A stretch of DNA of 35,860 nt from Rhodospirillales bacterium. GTDB lineage: Bacteria; Pseudomonadota; Alphaproteobacteria; Rhodospirillales; Casp-alpha2. Below the pieces are notes generated by a model. That model saw only the letters and a program-made list of their open reading frames with translations, was not told where the DNA came from and ran no database searches. The stretch spans positions 1 to 35,860 of the forward strand of contig JAJFII010000094.1 of assembly GCA_021775095.1 (NCBI GenBank), given 5' to 3'. Shown here piece by piece: positions 7,082 through 14,699 of the stretch (position 1 is the stretch's first letter; each line of letters starts with the position of its first letter). A program made the translations under genes and the position numbers.

Positions 7082-8341
7082 ATGATCTGTCTAACGGAAA
7101 CCGAACGCACCCTGGCGGCCGACGATACCCATCCGGCCTTGGCACTGGCCATGCGCGTGCTACTTAAAACTGCGGAAATTATGGGCGCCCCAAAGCTTTT
7201 GCCGGTGACCTCGGCCCATATTGACGGCTGTTTGTACCACGGCGACAGTGGTGTTTATTTCGCCGAAAAACTTGTCGATCTGGGTGGCAAGGTTCATATT
7301 CATGCGACTTTAAATGTTGGCACCCTGGATTTGATACACCCGCATCTGGTGCGTGCGCCAAGCCCCCAGAAAACCATGGCCAAACGCCAGATGCAGGCCT
7401 ATCTGGCGCTCGGTTGCGCAGCCAGTTGGACCTGCGCGCCCTATCAGGCCGGACATCGTCCGGCCTTGGGAGAGGACATTGCCTGGGGTGAAAGTAACGC
7501 CGTTGTTTTTGCCAACTCTGTTCTCGGTGCCCGCACCAACCGATACGGTGATTTGCTGGATATCTGTATGGCCCTGGTCGGACGTGTTCCTTATTTTGGC
7601 TTGCATGTACCGCAAAATCGATTGGCACGGCTGAACGTCGACCTGACGGCTCTGCCAAATCAGCTCAAAACTTCAGAAAGTTTTTTCCCCGTGTTGGGCG
7701 CCTGGCTTGGACGCACTGTGGGCTCCGTCGTGCCCGCCCTATCGGGCCTGCAGGGGCCGATATCCGAAGACCAGTTAAAAGCCCTGGGTGCTGGTGCCGC
7801 TTCGACGGGAGCAGTCGGATTGTTCCATGTGGTCGGCCACACGCCAGAAGCCCCCGATTTGGCCACCGCCAGCGGTGGTGACGCAGAAATTCAGACCCTC
7901 AAGCCAACACTACAGGACTTCCGCAGTGAACGGGATCGGTTAAGTCAGAACCACCGGGGGGAAATAGATTGTGTCGCTGTTGGCAGTCCGCATTTTTCCT
8001 ATCCGGAAACCCGCCATCTCCTGCGCGTGTTAAAGCGCCGAAAATCCCGTATCCCTTTTTATCTTTGCACCAATCGGTTTGTCCTGGATAAACTTGAGCG
8101 CAAGGCCCTCGTCGACCCGTTGATCAACGCCGGAATTGAACTGGTGATCGACACCTGCGTCGCAGTTGCGCCGATCCTGAAGAACAACCAGGGTATCATG
8201 ATGACCAATTCAGCCAAGTTTGCCCACTATGGCCCCGGCACTACGGGTTATCATTCCGTATTCGGTTCGCTGGAGGATTGTGTAGAGTCGGCCGTGGCCG
8301 GCAGATTGATCCGGAATGAGAGCCTATGGCAACAACCCTGA
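7082..8341 (+). CDS. Aconitase X large subunit (cis-3-hydroxy-L-proline dehydratase)
   Basis: This is a 419-residue protein of the aconitase X catalytic family (formerly DUF521). The N-terminus LTETERTLAADD, TSAHIDGCLYHGDSG near 44-58, the cysteine-containing GCAASWTCAPYQAG, and WGESNAVVFANSVLGARTNR are characteristic family blocks. Bacterial two-subunit AcnX proteins in hydroxyproline clusters dehydrate cis-3-hydroxy-L-proline to 1-pyrroline-2-carboxylate, and the divergent hydroxyproline operon supports that role here. The family norm of conserved Ser/Cys near the active site fits an Fe-S enzyme, but individual ligands were not assigned. The 3' end overlaps the small-subunit gene by 16 nt, which suggests translational coupling. 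The reductase that would turn the product into proline is not nearby. Confidence 0.88.
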   Translation: MICLTETERTLAADDTHPALALAMRVLLKTAEIMGAPKLLPVTSAHIDGCLYHGDSGVYFAEKLVDLGGKVHIHATLNVGTLDLIHPHLVRAPSPQKTMAKRQMQAYLALGCAASWTCAPYQAGHRPALGEDIAWGESNAVVFANSVLGARTNRYGDLLDICMALVGRVPYFGLHVPQNRLARLNVDLTALPNQLKTSESFFPVLGAWLGRTVGSVVPALSGLQGPISEDQLKALGAGAASTGAVGLFHVVGHTPEAPDLATASGGDAEIQTLKPTLQDFRSERDRLSQNHRGEIDCVAVGSPHFSYPETRHLLRVLKRRKSRIPFYLCTNRFVLDKLERKALVDPLINAGIELVIDTCVAVAPILKNNQGIMMTNSAKFAHYGPGTTGYHSVFGSLEDCVESAVAGRLIRNESLWQQP

Positions 8342-8778
8342 AATCCCGGGTCCTGGTCGCCGGTGTGGCCGAAGGGATTGTGCTGCGGCTTGCCGCTCCC
8401 GTTAGTTTCTGGGGCGGTGTCAGTCCGCAAACGGCAACCATCGTCCAGGCCGGACATCCGGACGAGGGCACCTGTATTTCCGGCCAGGTTTTGCTGTTAC
8501 CGGGAACCATTGGTTCAAGCAGTTCCAGCGCTGTCCTGCTGGAACTGCTTTATAGGGAAATTGCCCCCTGTGCCATCATTCTGTGTGACGTTGACGCCAT
8601 TTTGGCCTTGGGCGATCTGGTCGCCGGCGAAATGGGGTATCCAACGATTCCGATGATATTGCTGCCCGAGGACCGCTTAAAAACAGGTCAGATGGTCAGG
8701 ATCGAAAGGGCCGGGACCGTGACGATTATCAGCGACACCCGGCGTTCACCAAATGGCATCATGCCAGCCGGCGCTTAA
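8326..8778 (+). CDS. Aconitase X small (swivel) subunit
   Basis: This is a 150-residue swivelling-domain protein (formerly DUF126) that completes the active site of two-subunit aconitase X. Typical features are the LVAGVAEGIVLRLAAPVSFW start, GGVSPQTATIVQAGHP, and the Ser-rich LPGTIGSSSSSAVLLE loop, which in this family contacts the substrate carboxylate. The ATG lies within the last codons of the large-subunit gene in another frame, so the two are tightly coupled. The gene ends 7 nt before the convergent hisN stop codon. Confidence 0.88.
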   Translation: MATTLKSRVLVAGVAEGIVLRLAAPVSFWGGVSPQTATIVQAGHPDEGTCISGQVLLLPGTIGSSSSSAVLLELLYREIAPCAIILCDVDAILALGDLVAGEMGYPTIPMILLPEDRLKTGQMVRIERAGTVTIISDTRRSPNGIMPAGA

Positions 8779-8785
8779 TGGCCGT

Positions 8786-9562
8786 TCAGGCGAGAGCCTC
8801 GATCACCGCCTCATGCAGTGCCGGATCGCCCACCGCGACAACATGACCCTCGGATCCTGTCGACAAGGCCTTGCCCTGCCAATCGCTAATGACCCCTCCG
8901 GCGCCCTCAATAACCGGTATCATTGCCGCATAATCATAGGTTTCCAGGGTGTCTTCGCAGACCACATCGACCCAACCGGAACTTAACAGGCCATAGGCGT
9001 GACATTCACCGCCATAAATTGATCGCCGGCAGGACGCCCTTAAGTTTTCGAACTGCTGAAAACGTTGGGGGACAAACATCTGCGGCGATGTCGCATACAA
9101 CCAGGCATCGCTCAGCCTGTTACAGGCGCGGGTCCTTGCGGGTTTTCCCTGAAATTGCGTTGGTTGACCGTGAACCCCGACCCAGCGCTCCTTCAGGGCC
9201 GGCATATCGATGATACCGAGAACCGGCTTATCGGCAACCAACAGGGCAATCAAGGTTCCAAAAAGTGGTTTTCCGGTGGCAAACGCTTGCGTGCCATCGA
9301 TCGGGTCCAGGACCCAGACAAATTCCGCGTCGGCATCCTTGATGCCGTGTTCTTCACCGATAATTCCGTGCTCCGGAAAAGCCGCCTCAATCATCTGACG
9401 CATTACCAGTTCCGCTTGCCGGTCAGCGATTGTCACCGGGCTGTTGTCGGCTTTGCTGTCAATCCCCATGTCGGAACGGAAATAGCGCATCGAAACGGGG
9501 CGAACAGCGTCTGCCATTCGCTCCGCCAGTTGCAAATACGGAGCCGAACTAAATACCGTCAA
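8786..9562 (-). CDS. hisN: Histidinol-phosphatase, inositol monophosphatase family
   Basis: This 258-residue Mg-dependent phosphatase shows the IMPase metal motifs GEEHG (69-73) and WVLDPIDGTQAFATGKP (83-99), plus a late YDYAAMIPVIEGAGG block that carries the third metal aspartate. The DPIDGT-Q-F-TG-P variant is the one seen in HisN-type histidinol phosphatases of Actinobacteria and Alphaproteobacteria, which dephosphorylate L-histidinol phosphate in histidine biosynthesis. Inositol or fructose-1,6-bisphosphate activity is the alternative. It follows the cytochrome c gene by 10 nt on the same strand, so they are probably cotranscribed, although no functional link is obvious. Confidence 0.85.
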   Translation of the reverse strand: MTVFSSAPYLQLAERMADAVRPVSMRYFRSDMGIDSKADNSPVTIADRQAELVMRQMIEAAFPEHGIIGEEHGIKDADAEFVWVLDPIDGTQAFATGKPLFGTLIALLVADKPVLGIIDMPALKERWVGVHGQPTQFQGKPARTRACNRLSDAWLYATSPQMFVPQRFQQFENLRASCRRSIYGGECHAYGLLSSGWVDVVCEDTLETYDYAAMIPVIEGAGGVISDWQGKALSTGSEGHVVAVGDPALHEAVIEALA

Positions 9563-9572
9563 AAGAAACCGG

Positions 9573-10109
9573 TCAGGGCAGTGGTTTGGGAGCGGCGCTC
9601 AGGGAACGCATCATCACCAGCAGGGCCGCCCTGTCGGCGGCATCTTTTATACCGGCAAAACTCATCTTTGTTTTGGGAACAAAGTCCTTGGGTTTGGCAA
9701 TAAACTGGTCGAGATCGGCATAAGTCCAATCGCCCCCCTTGGCTTTTAAGGCCGCAGAATAGCCGTCCCAGTCGGTACCCGCTTTGGCACGACCGACAAC
9801 ATCCCACAAATTCGGGCCAATCTTGTGTTTGGCACCCTCCTCCGCCGAATGACAGGCTTTGCATTTTTTGAAGACTTTTTCACCCTGTTCCGGATCGGCC
9901 GACGCCAGCATCACCAGCGCGTTCTCGGCGCTATTTCCTTCGGTGCTAGCTGATTCGGTTGTCGCGGCATCTGGCAACGCCACCTGATACGCCGCTTTTT
10001 CAAGAGGCTCCGCATGAATCAGTGCGTTTCCAACAAAATTGCTGCCAAACGCGACCCATGCCGCAGTAAGAACACCAAAACCGAGTTTTTCCCAAAATGA
10101 AAAATGCAT
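9573..10109 (-). CDS. Membrane-anchored class I cytochrome c (CycM/c552-like)
   Basis: This 178-residue cytochrome has an uncleaved-looking N-terminal hydrophobic segment (about 8-30), then an Ala/Ser/Thr-rich linker (40-70). One heme c domain follows, with CKACH at 83-87 and the likely axial Met149 in KTKMSFAG. The domain resembles mitochondrial-type cytochrome c. The architecture matches the membrane-tethered cytochromes of Alphaproteobacteria that shuttle electrons between the bc1 complex and terminal oxidases at the periplasmic face. It is divergent from kdsB across about 118 bp, which should hold both promoters. Confidence 0.9.
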   Translation of the reverse strand: MHFSFWEKLGFGVLTAAWVAFGSNFVGNALIHAEPLEKAAYQVALPDAATTESASTEGNSAENALVMLASADPEQGEKVFKKCKACHSAEEGAKHKIGPNLWDVVGRAKAGTDWDGYSAALKAKGGDWTYADLDQFIAKPKDFVPKTKMSFAGIKDAADRAALLVMMRSLSAAPKPLP

Positions 10110-10227
10110 AGACCTGAACCTCCAGATTATGACCGGAATTTAGCCGCAAGTCGCCGCTGGTGCAATCACTCGATTCATTATCCCCTTAGGTCTTTTCCCC
10201 AGACCGTTACGAAGATATGCTCTGGCC

Positions 10228-10995
10228 ATGAACAAGCCGTCAAATCCCATTCTTTTGATCCCTTCCCGATTGGCCTCGACCCGACTTCCCGATAAGCCGC
10301 TGGCCGATATCCTGGGAGAACCGATGATTGTCCATTGCTGGCGCCGGGCGCTGGAAGCCGATATTGGCCCGGTTGTCGTCGCCTGTGGCGACCCGGCCAT
10401 AAAACAGGCGATTGAACAGGTCGGTGGACAGGCGGTGATGACCGCCGCCGACCATCCGTCCGGTTCGGATCGCATTTTCGAGGCCCTGCAGCGCATCGAT
10501 CCCGACGGCGACCACGATTGTATAATAAATGTTCAGGGTGATCTACCGACGATCGATCCTCGGATCATTCGAACCTGTCTGAGCGCCCTGCAAACGGAAG
10601 GCGTTGATATTTCAACTTTGGTCGCAAAAATCGTCGATGAAGAACAAAAAACCAACCCAAATGTCGTCAAAGCGGTTCTCGGATTGCTCCCCGGACAGAC
10701 CATCGGCCGGGCCCTTTATTTTAGCCGCGCAACCGTTCCTGCCGGTGCCGGACCGTTGTATCACCACATCGGTCTCTATGCCTACCGGCGCCAAGCCCTT
10801 GCCAATTTTGTCGCCCTGGTCCCCGGGGTTCTCGAGCAACGGGAAAAACTCGAACAATTGCGGGCTCTGGAAGCCGGCATGAGAATTGACGCCGCCTGCG
10901 TTGACACAGTTCCGTTCGGTGTCGATACTCCTGCTGACCTGGCCTTGGCCCGCGAGATGATTGCGGCACGGCCTGCACCTATTATGTCTGCCTAA
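10228..10995 (+). CDS. kdsB: 3-deoxy-manno-octulosonate cytidylyltransferase (CMP-KDO synthetase)
   Basis: It activates KDO with CTP for lipopolysaccharide inner-core synthesis, so the organism makes LPS. The 255-residue protein has the nucleotide-binding [16 protein letters not shown] at 9-24, the [14 protein letters not shown] segment, [11 protein letters not shown] with the metal-binding Asp, and [11 protein letters not shown]. The length is normal. It precedes pheA by 12 nt with a CCGGAG ribosome site between, so the two probably form an operon. Confidence 0.95.
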   Translation: MNKPSNPILLIPSRLASTRLPDKPLADILGEPMIVHCWRRALEADIGPVVVACGDPAIKQAIEQVGGQAVMTAADHPSGSDRIFEALQRIDPDGDHDCIINVQGDLPTIDPRIIRTCLSALQTEGVDISTLVAKIVDEEQKTNPNVVKAVLGLLPGQTIGRALYFSRATVPAGAGPLYHHIGLYAYRRQALANFVALVPGVLEQREKLEQLRALEAGMRIDAACVDTVPFGVDTPADLALAREMIAARPAPIMSA

Positions 10996-11007
10996 TCCGG
11001 AGTTATT

Positions 11008-11871
11008 ATGTCTTCCCCTGAACAAACCATTGCATTCCAAGGGTCCCTCGGTGCCTATTCTGACATGTCGTGCCGTGCCGCATACCCCAAGATGACGACC
11101 CTCCCCTGCCGGAATTTTGAAGACGCCTTCCAGGCCGTCCGCGACGGCAATGCGAGCCTGGCGATGATCCCCATTGACAATACGGTCGCCGGCCGGGTCG
11201 CCGACATTCATCATTTGCTACCCGATTCGGGGCTCCATATCATTGGCGAACATTTCCAGCCCGTTAACCACCATCTGCTTGGTGTGGAGGGCGCAACGCT
11301 GGACTCGGTAACTCATGCCCATAGCCACATTCACGCGTTAAATCAGTGCCGGAATTTTAATCAGAACCATAACATTCTCGCCATCGATCATGCCGATACC
11401 GCCGGCGCGGCAAAGGATGTGGCACAATGGGGAGATGTGACCCAGGCGGCGATCAGCTCCCGCCTCGCGGCGGAAATTTACGGCTTGAAAATCCTGGCAA
11501 AGGATCTGGAAGATAGGGAACGCAACACAACCCGGTTTGTTGTGATGTCCCGTCAATCGGTGGTACCCGCCGCCTCATCCGGTCCGGTTATGACGACCTT
11601 CGTTTTCCGCGTGCGTAACCTGCCGGCGGCGCTTTATAAGGCGATGGGCGGTTTTGCCACCAATGGTGTCAATATGACCAAGTTAGAGAGTTATCTGCGG
11701 GGTGATTTTGTCGCGGCGCAATTTTATGCGGACGTTGAAGGCCACCCCGATGACGCGGGCCTGAAGAATGCCTTTGAGGAACTTCACTTTTTCACCCACG
11801 AAGTCAACATCCTCGGAACCTACCCGGCACATTCCTACCGGCTGGAACAGCCCGGTTCGCACGGCGACTGA
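11008..11871 (+). CDS. pheA: Prephenate dehydratase with ACT domain
   Basis: It converts prephenate to phenylpyruvate in phenylalanine biosynthesis. The catalytic PDT domain covers about residues 6-182: IAFQGSLGAYSD at the start, the PIDNTVAGRV loop, and the conserved NTTRFVVMSR with catalytic Thr175/Arg176 region. The ACT domain (about 195-275) carries NLPAALYKAMGGFATNGVN and LESYL, corresponding to the Phe-binding GALV and ESRP regions, in diverged form. There is no fused chorismate mutase domain, as is usual in Alphaproteobacteria. It is the second gene of the kdsB-pheA unit. Confidence 0.94.
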   Translation: MSSPEQTIAFQGSLGAYSDMSCRAAYPKMTTLPCRNFEDAFQAVRDGNASLAMIPIDNTVAGRVADIHHLLPDSGLHIIGEHFQPVNHHLLGVEGATLDSVTHAHSHIHALNQCRNFNQNHNILAIDHADTAGAAKDVAQWGDVTQAAISSRLAAEIYGLKILAKDLEDRERNTTRFVVMSRQSVVPAASSGPVMTTFVFRVRNLPAALYKAMGGFATNGVNMTKLESYLRGDFVAAQFYADVEGHPDDAGLKNAFEELHFFTHEVNILGTYPAHSYRLEQPGSHGD

Positions 11872-11949
11872 CCCCTCTGGACCTGGTCGCGCGGTAGCGC
11901 TTAGGTCAGGAACGCCGAACAACCCGTCTGCTCCGGTGTTGTGCTTGGC

Positions 11950-12004
11950 ACCGTCACTTTGCGGTATTCCGTAACCGTCACTTTGCGGTATTCCATAACC
12001 GTCA
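11950..12004 (+). repeat. 24-bp tandem repeat, about 2.3 copies
   Basis: The unit ACCGTCACTTTGCGGTATTC plus four more bases occurs at 11950-11973 and 11974-11997 with a single difference, and a third partial copy starts at 11998 (ACCGTCA). It lies in the 188-bp space between the convergent ends of pheA and the DUF2336 gene. No function is evident. It could be a replication-slippage product or a short regulatory array. Confidence 0.9.
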
Positions 12005-12059
12005 TGGGCGGTTTTGAGTGGCCTTCATGGCGGCCTCTGATATTTGCCCGGGGATCGCC

Positions 12060-13352
12060 TTAACGCACGTCCGCCATGGCTTCAAACTGCCACTCCAAAT
12101 CGGACTCGGTAAGTGGAAATTCACCCGTTTCCGTCGGCGACAGGACTTTCTCGTCGGGAATGCCGGCAATATCTCGCTGCAGGGCTTCGATGGTTTTTGC
12201 CGTCAATCCGGCTTTCCAGGCAATCGCAACCATGCCCTTTGGATCCCTTAGGCGCACCGCTTTCTCCATACTAATAACCGTCAATTCGGTCCGCACCGAC
12301 AGGGCCGCCACAACAAAATGTCGCTCCTTTCGTTTTATCGCTTTTACAATTGCCGTTTCGTCCAGTTCGCCTTTATCCTGCATTTTCGATGCCGCTGCGA
12401 AGGCTTCTTCTAACGGCGTCGTCACATCTTCAAGCTTGGCCTGCGGATCGGCCACCGGTTTAGCCTGACCGGCAATTCGATCATTGACGACATTTCGCAC
12501 CCGGGCCATGATTTCAGGAGAAAAATCCTTGCGCGACGTCAAAGCGCTCAACAAATTCTCGGCAACGAACCGGGCCAGTTTTAACGCCGCAAACTCGGAA
12601 AGTTTAGGCCGCGCCACCAATGGTAGGTGCCAACTCTCTACACCGACGGCATTTTCGATGATTTTATCCAGGGTTTCTTCTCTGATTTGCGCACTTTTAT
12701 TGGCAAGCAGAAAACCGATTGCCGCCTCATCCGTCGTCTCGACAAGGGCATCGACGACCGATTCGGAAACGTTTGCGCGTTTTGAAATGGCGTTCAGACG
12801 CCCGGTCGAACTGCCCCGATTGATGATTTCTATGAGATCATCGTCTGTCAAAACCGGTGAATATTCGAGTATAGGGCCCGACACCAGAACCTCCGCATCC
12901 CAGGCCAGTTGGCGTATGATTTCGGGCGGTGCATCAGCAACGTCCATCAGGGTATCGGAAATGATCTGGCGCACACGGACAACTTGATCGCGGGCAAGAA
13001 TTTCAAGGGCCTCGTAGGCCAGTATTTTAATCTGGTCTTGCTCATTGGCGGTCAGGCCAGGGGCCAATCGTGCAATTTTTGCCGCCAGGTCGAGACGCAC
13101 TTCATCGCTTTTATCCGTTGCCAGCAACAAATCCGCCTGTGCCGGCGTCGATTTGTTTCTGGCCACTTCCGAGCGCACGGTGGACGACGGGTCATCTGTC
13201 AGATAATACAAAATTTCAGGCCGGATTTCCGATTGGCTGGCAAGCTCGCGACGGATTTCGTCGTCCTTGTGATTGGCAAGCTCTTTGGCCTGCTCATAGG
13301 TGACCTCACGTCCCTTTCCGGAGGCAAATAATTTGCTAATGATATTCTTCAT
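12060..13352 (-). CDS. DUF2336 domain protein (HEAT-like), copy 2 of a tandem pair
   Basis: This 430-residue, all-alpha protein has no signal peptide. The first ~100 residues resemble HEAT-like helical units (ELASQSEIRPEILYYLTDD, then SEVARNKSTPAQADLLL). The DUF2336 hallmark EVLVSGPILEYSPVLTDDDL is near 160-180, and a second conserved block, SWHLPLVARPKLSEFAALKLA, follows near 250-270. It lies 18 nt downstream of a paralogue and in the same operon as a diguanylate cyclase. The family is found largely in Alphaproteobacteria and has no established biochemical role. I infer a protein-interaction scaffold or signalling partner. The downstream flank holds the tandem repeat at 11950-12004. Confidence 0.85.
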   Translation of the reverse strand: MKNIISKLFASGKGREVTYEQAKELANHKDDEIRRELASQSEIRPEILYYLTDDPSSTVRSEVARNKSTPAQADLLLATDKSDEVRLDLAAKIARLAPGLTANEQDQIKILAYEALEILARDQVVRVRQIISDTLMDVADAPPEIIRQLAWDAEVLVSGPILEYSPVLTDDDLIEIINRGSSTGRLNAISKRANVSESVVDALVETTDEAAIGFLLANKSAQIREETLDKIIENAVGVESWHLPLVARPKLSEFAALKLARFVAENLLSALTSRKDFSPEIMARVRNVVNDRIAGQAKPVADPQAKLEDVTTPLEEAFAAASKMQDKGELDETAIVKAIKRKERHFVVAALSVRTELTVISMEKAVRLRDPKGMVAIAWKAGLTAKTIEALQRDIAGIPDEKVLSPTETGEFPLTESDLEWQFEAMADVR

Positions 13353-13370
13353 TGAATACGTCCCAATTCC

Positions 13371-14657
13371 TTACACCAACCGGTTTGCCAGCTTGCTGTA
13401 AAACTCGATTTGCCATTCCGCGTCCTCTTGCGAAATGGGATATCCGTCTTTAACCGGTTTCATAACATTTCTTGGGGCGATACCGCCCATACGTTGCTGA
13501 ATTCGGATGATCAGATTGGCGGGTACTGACGAAAGCCGACAAACCGCTATAATTCCCTTTTCACTTTTTTCACTAAAGACCAGCCGCACGACGTCTTTGT
13601 CGATACCCGAATTGACAATTAACGCACCAAATACAAAGGAAAAATCGCCCGCATCCAACGACCGTTCCAACATGTTGCTGTCCAGGCGGCGGCTGTCATA
13701 AAGCCGCTGGATCATAGGGATCGGGGGCTCAGTGGTTAAGAAGTCCTGGGCGACCGTCGGCATGGACGCCGGGTCTTCAATCTCAAAACCGGCACCGTCC
13801 AGGCGTTCCTGAATAACCCGTTTTACATCGGTCAGGGTCTCTTCTCCAATGTCGTTGCGTTCAATCAGTTCATCCAACAAATTTTCGGCGACAAAATGCG
13901 CCAGCCGCGTGGCCGCTGTTTTCGGTAATTTAGGTCGGGAAACCAAAGGCGAATGCCAGAGTTCTATGTCTTTGGCACGGTCAACCAGGTTATCCAGCGT
14001 GGTTTCCATAATCTGAGCACTGCCGTTGCCTAAAAGATCACCGATTGCCGTGATATCGTCGGTCGCGACAATCGCCTCCGAGACCCCTTCACTCACCGCC
14101 CGACGTTTGGAAATAAAGTTTCGCGCTCCTTCCGAACGGGGCGCCTCAATGATCCGGATCAAATCGTTGTCGGTCAGGACCGGTGAATGTTCCAAAACCG
14201 GGCCGCTGACCTGAACTTCGGTATCATCGGCGATTTTCAGGACAATATCCACCGGCGCACCGGGAATGTCTTTGATGGCGTCGGCCAAAGCCCGCCGAAC
14301 AGCCGTAATTTGATCGCCGGCCAGGCGAGTGAGGGCGTCATGGGAAATTTGCTCTGATTTTTCGCTGGAAAAGGGATGTGTCGTATCCAGGGACCTGGCG
14401 ATTTTCGTTGCCAGGTGAGTTCTCACCCCTACGACCTTGTCCTTGGCCAGAATGGAATGGGTTAATTCTGGCGACGCCTCATTATTAGCAACTTGCTGTC
14501 TGACCTTGGGATCACTGTCTTCGGCTAAAAAATACAATATTTCTGGTGGCAGGTCCAGACGACCGGCCAGCTTCGCCCGTACTTTCGGATCCGTGCTTTT
14601 GGCCAATTCTTTGGATTTTTCATAATCCAAATGGTCATTCTGTCCGTCAAAATCCAT
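13371..14657 (-). CDS. DUF2336 domain protein (HEAT-like), copy 1 of a tandem pair
   Basis: This 428-residue paralogue of the next gene downstream shares the same order of blocks: GRLDLPPEILYFLAEDSD near 31-48, QVANNEASPELTHSILAKD, then EVQVSGPVLEHSPVLTDNDL near 158-177 and ELWHSPLVSRPKLPKTAATR near 245-265. Divergence between the copies is substantial, which suggests an old duplication with separate roles. The start ATG is 42 nt after the diguanylate cyclase stop, in a single leftward operon. The function is unknown. Confidence 0.85.
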   Translation of the reverse strand: MDFDGQNDHLDYEKSKELAKSTDPKVRAKLAGRLDLPPEILYFLAEDSDPKVRQQVANNEASPELTHSILAKDKVVGVRTHLATKIARSLDTTHPFSSEKSEQISHDALTRLAGDQITAVRRALADAIKDIPGAPVDIVLKIADDTEVQVSGPVLEHSPVLTDNDLIRIIEAPRSEGARNFISKRRAVSEGVSEAIVATDDITAIGDLLGNGSAQIMETTLDNLVDRAKDIELWHSPLVSRPKLPKTAATRLAHFVAENLLDELIERNDIGEETLTDVKRVIQERLDGAGFEIEDPASMPTVAQDFLTTEPPIPMIQRLYDSRRLDSNMLERSLDAGDFSFVFGALIVNSGIDKDVVRLVFSEKSEKGIIAVCRLSSVPANLIIRIQQRMGGIAPRNVMKPVKDGYPISQEDAEWQIEFYSKLANRLV

Positions 14658-14699
14658 CGCAATTAAAATCCTGCCTAAACCGGTGGGCTGCGCGTTTTA

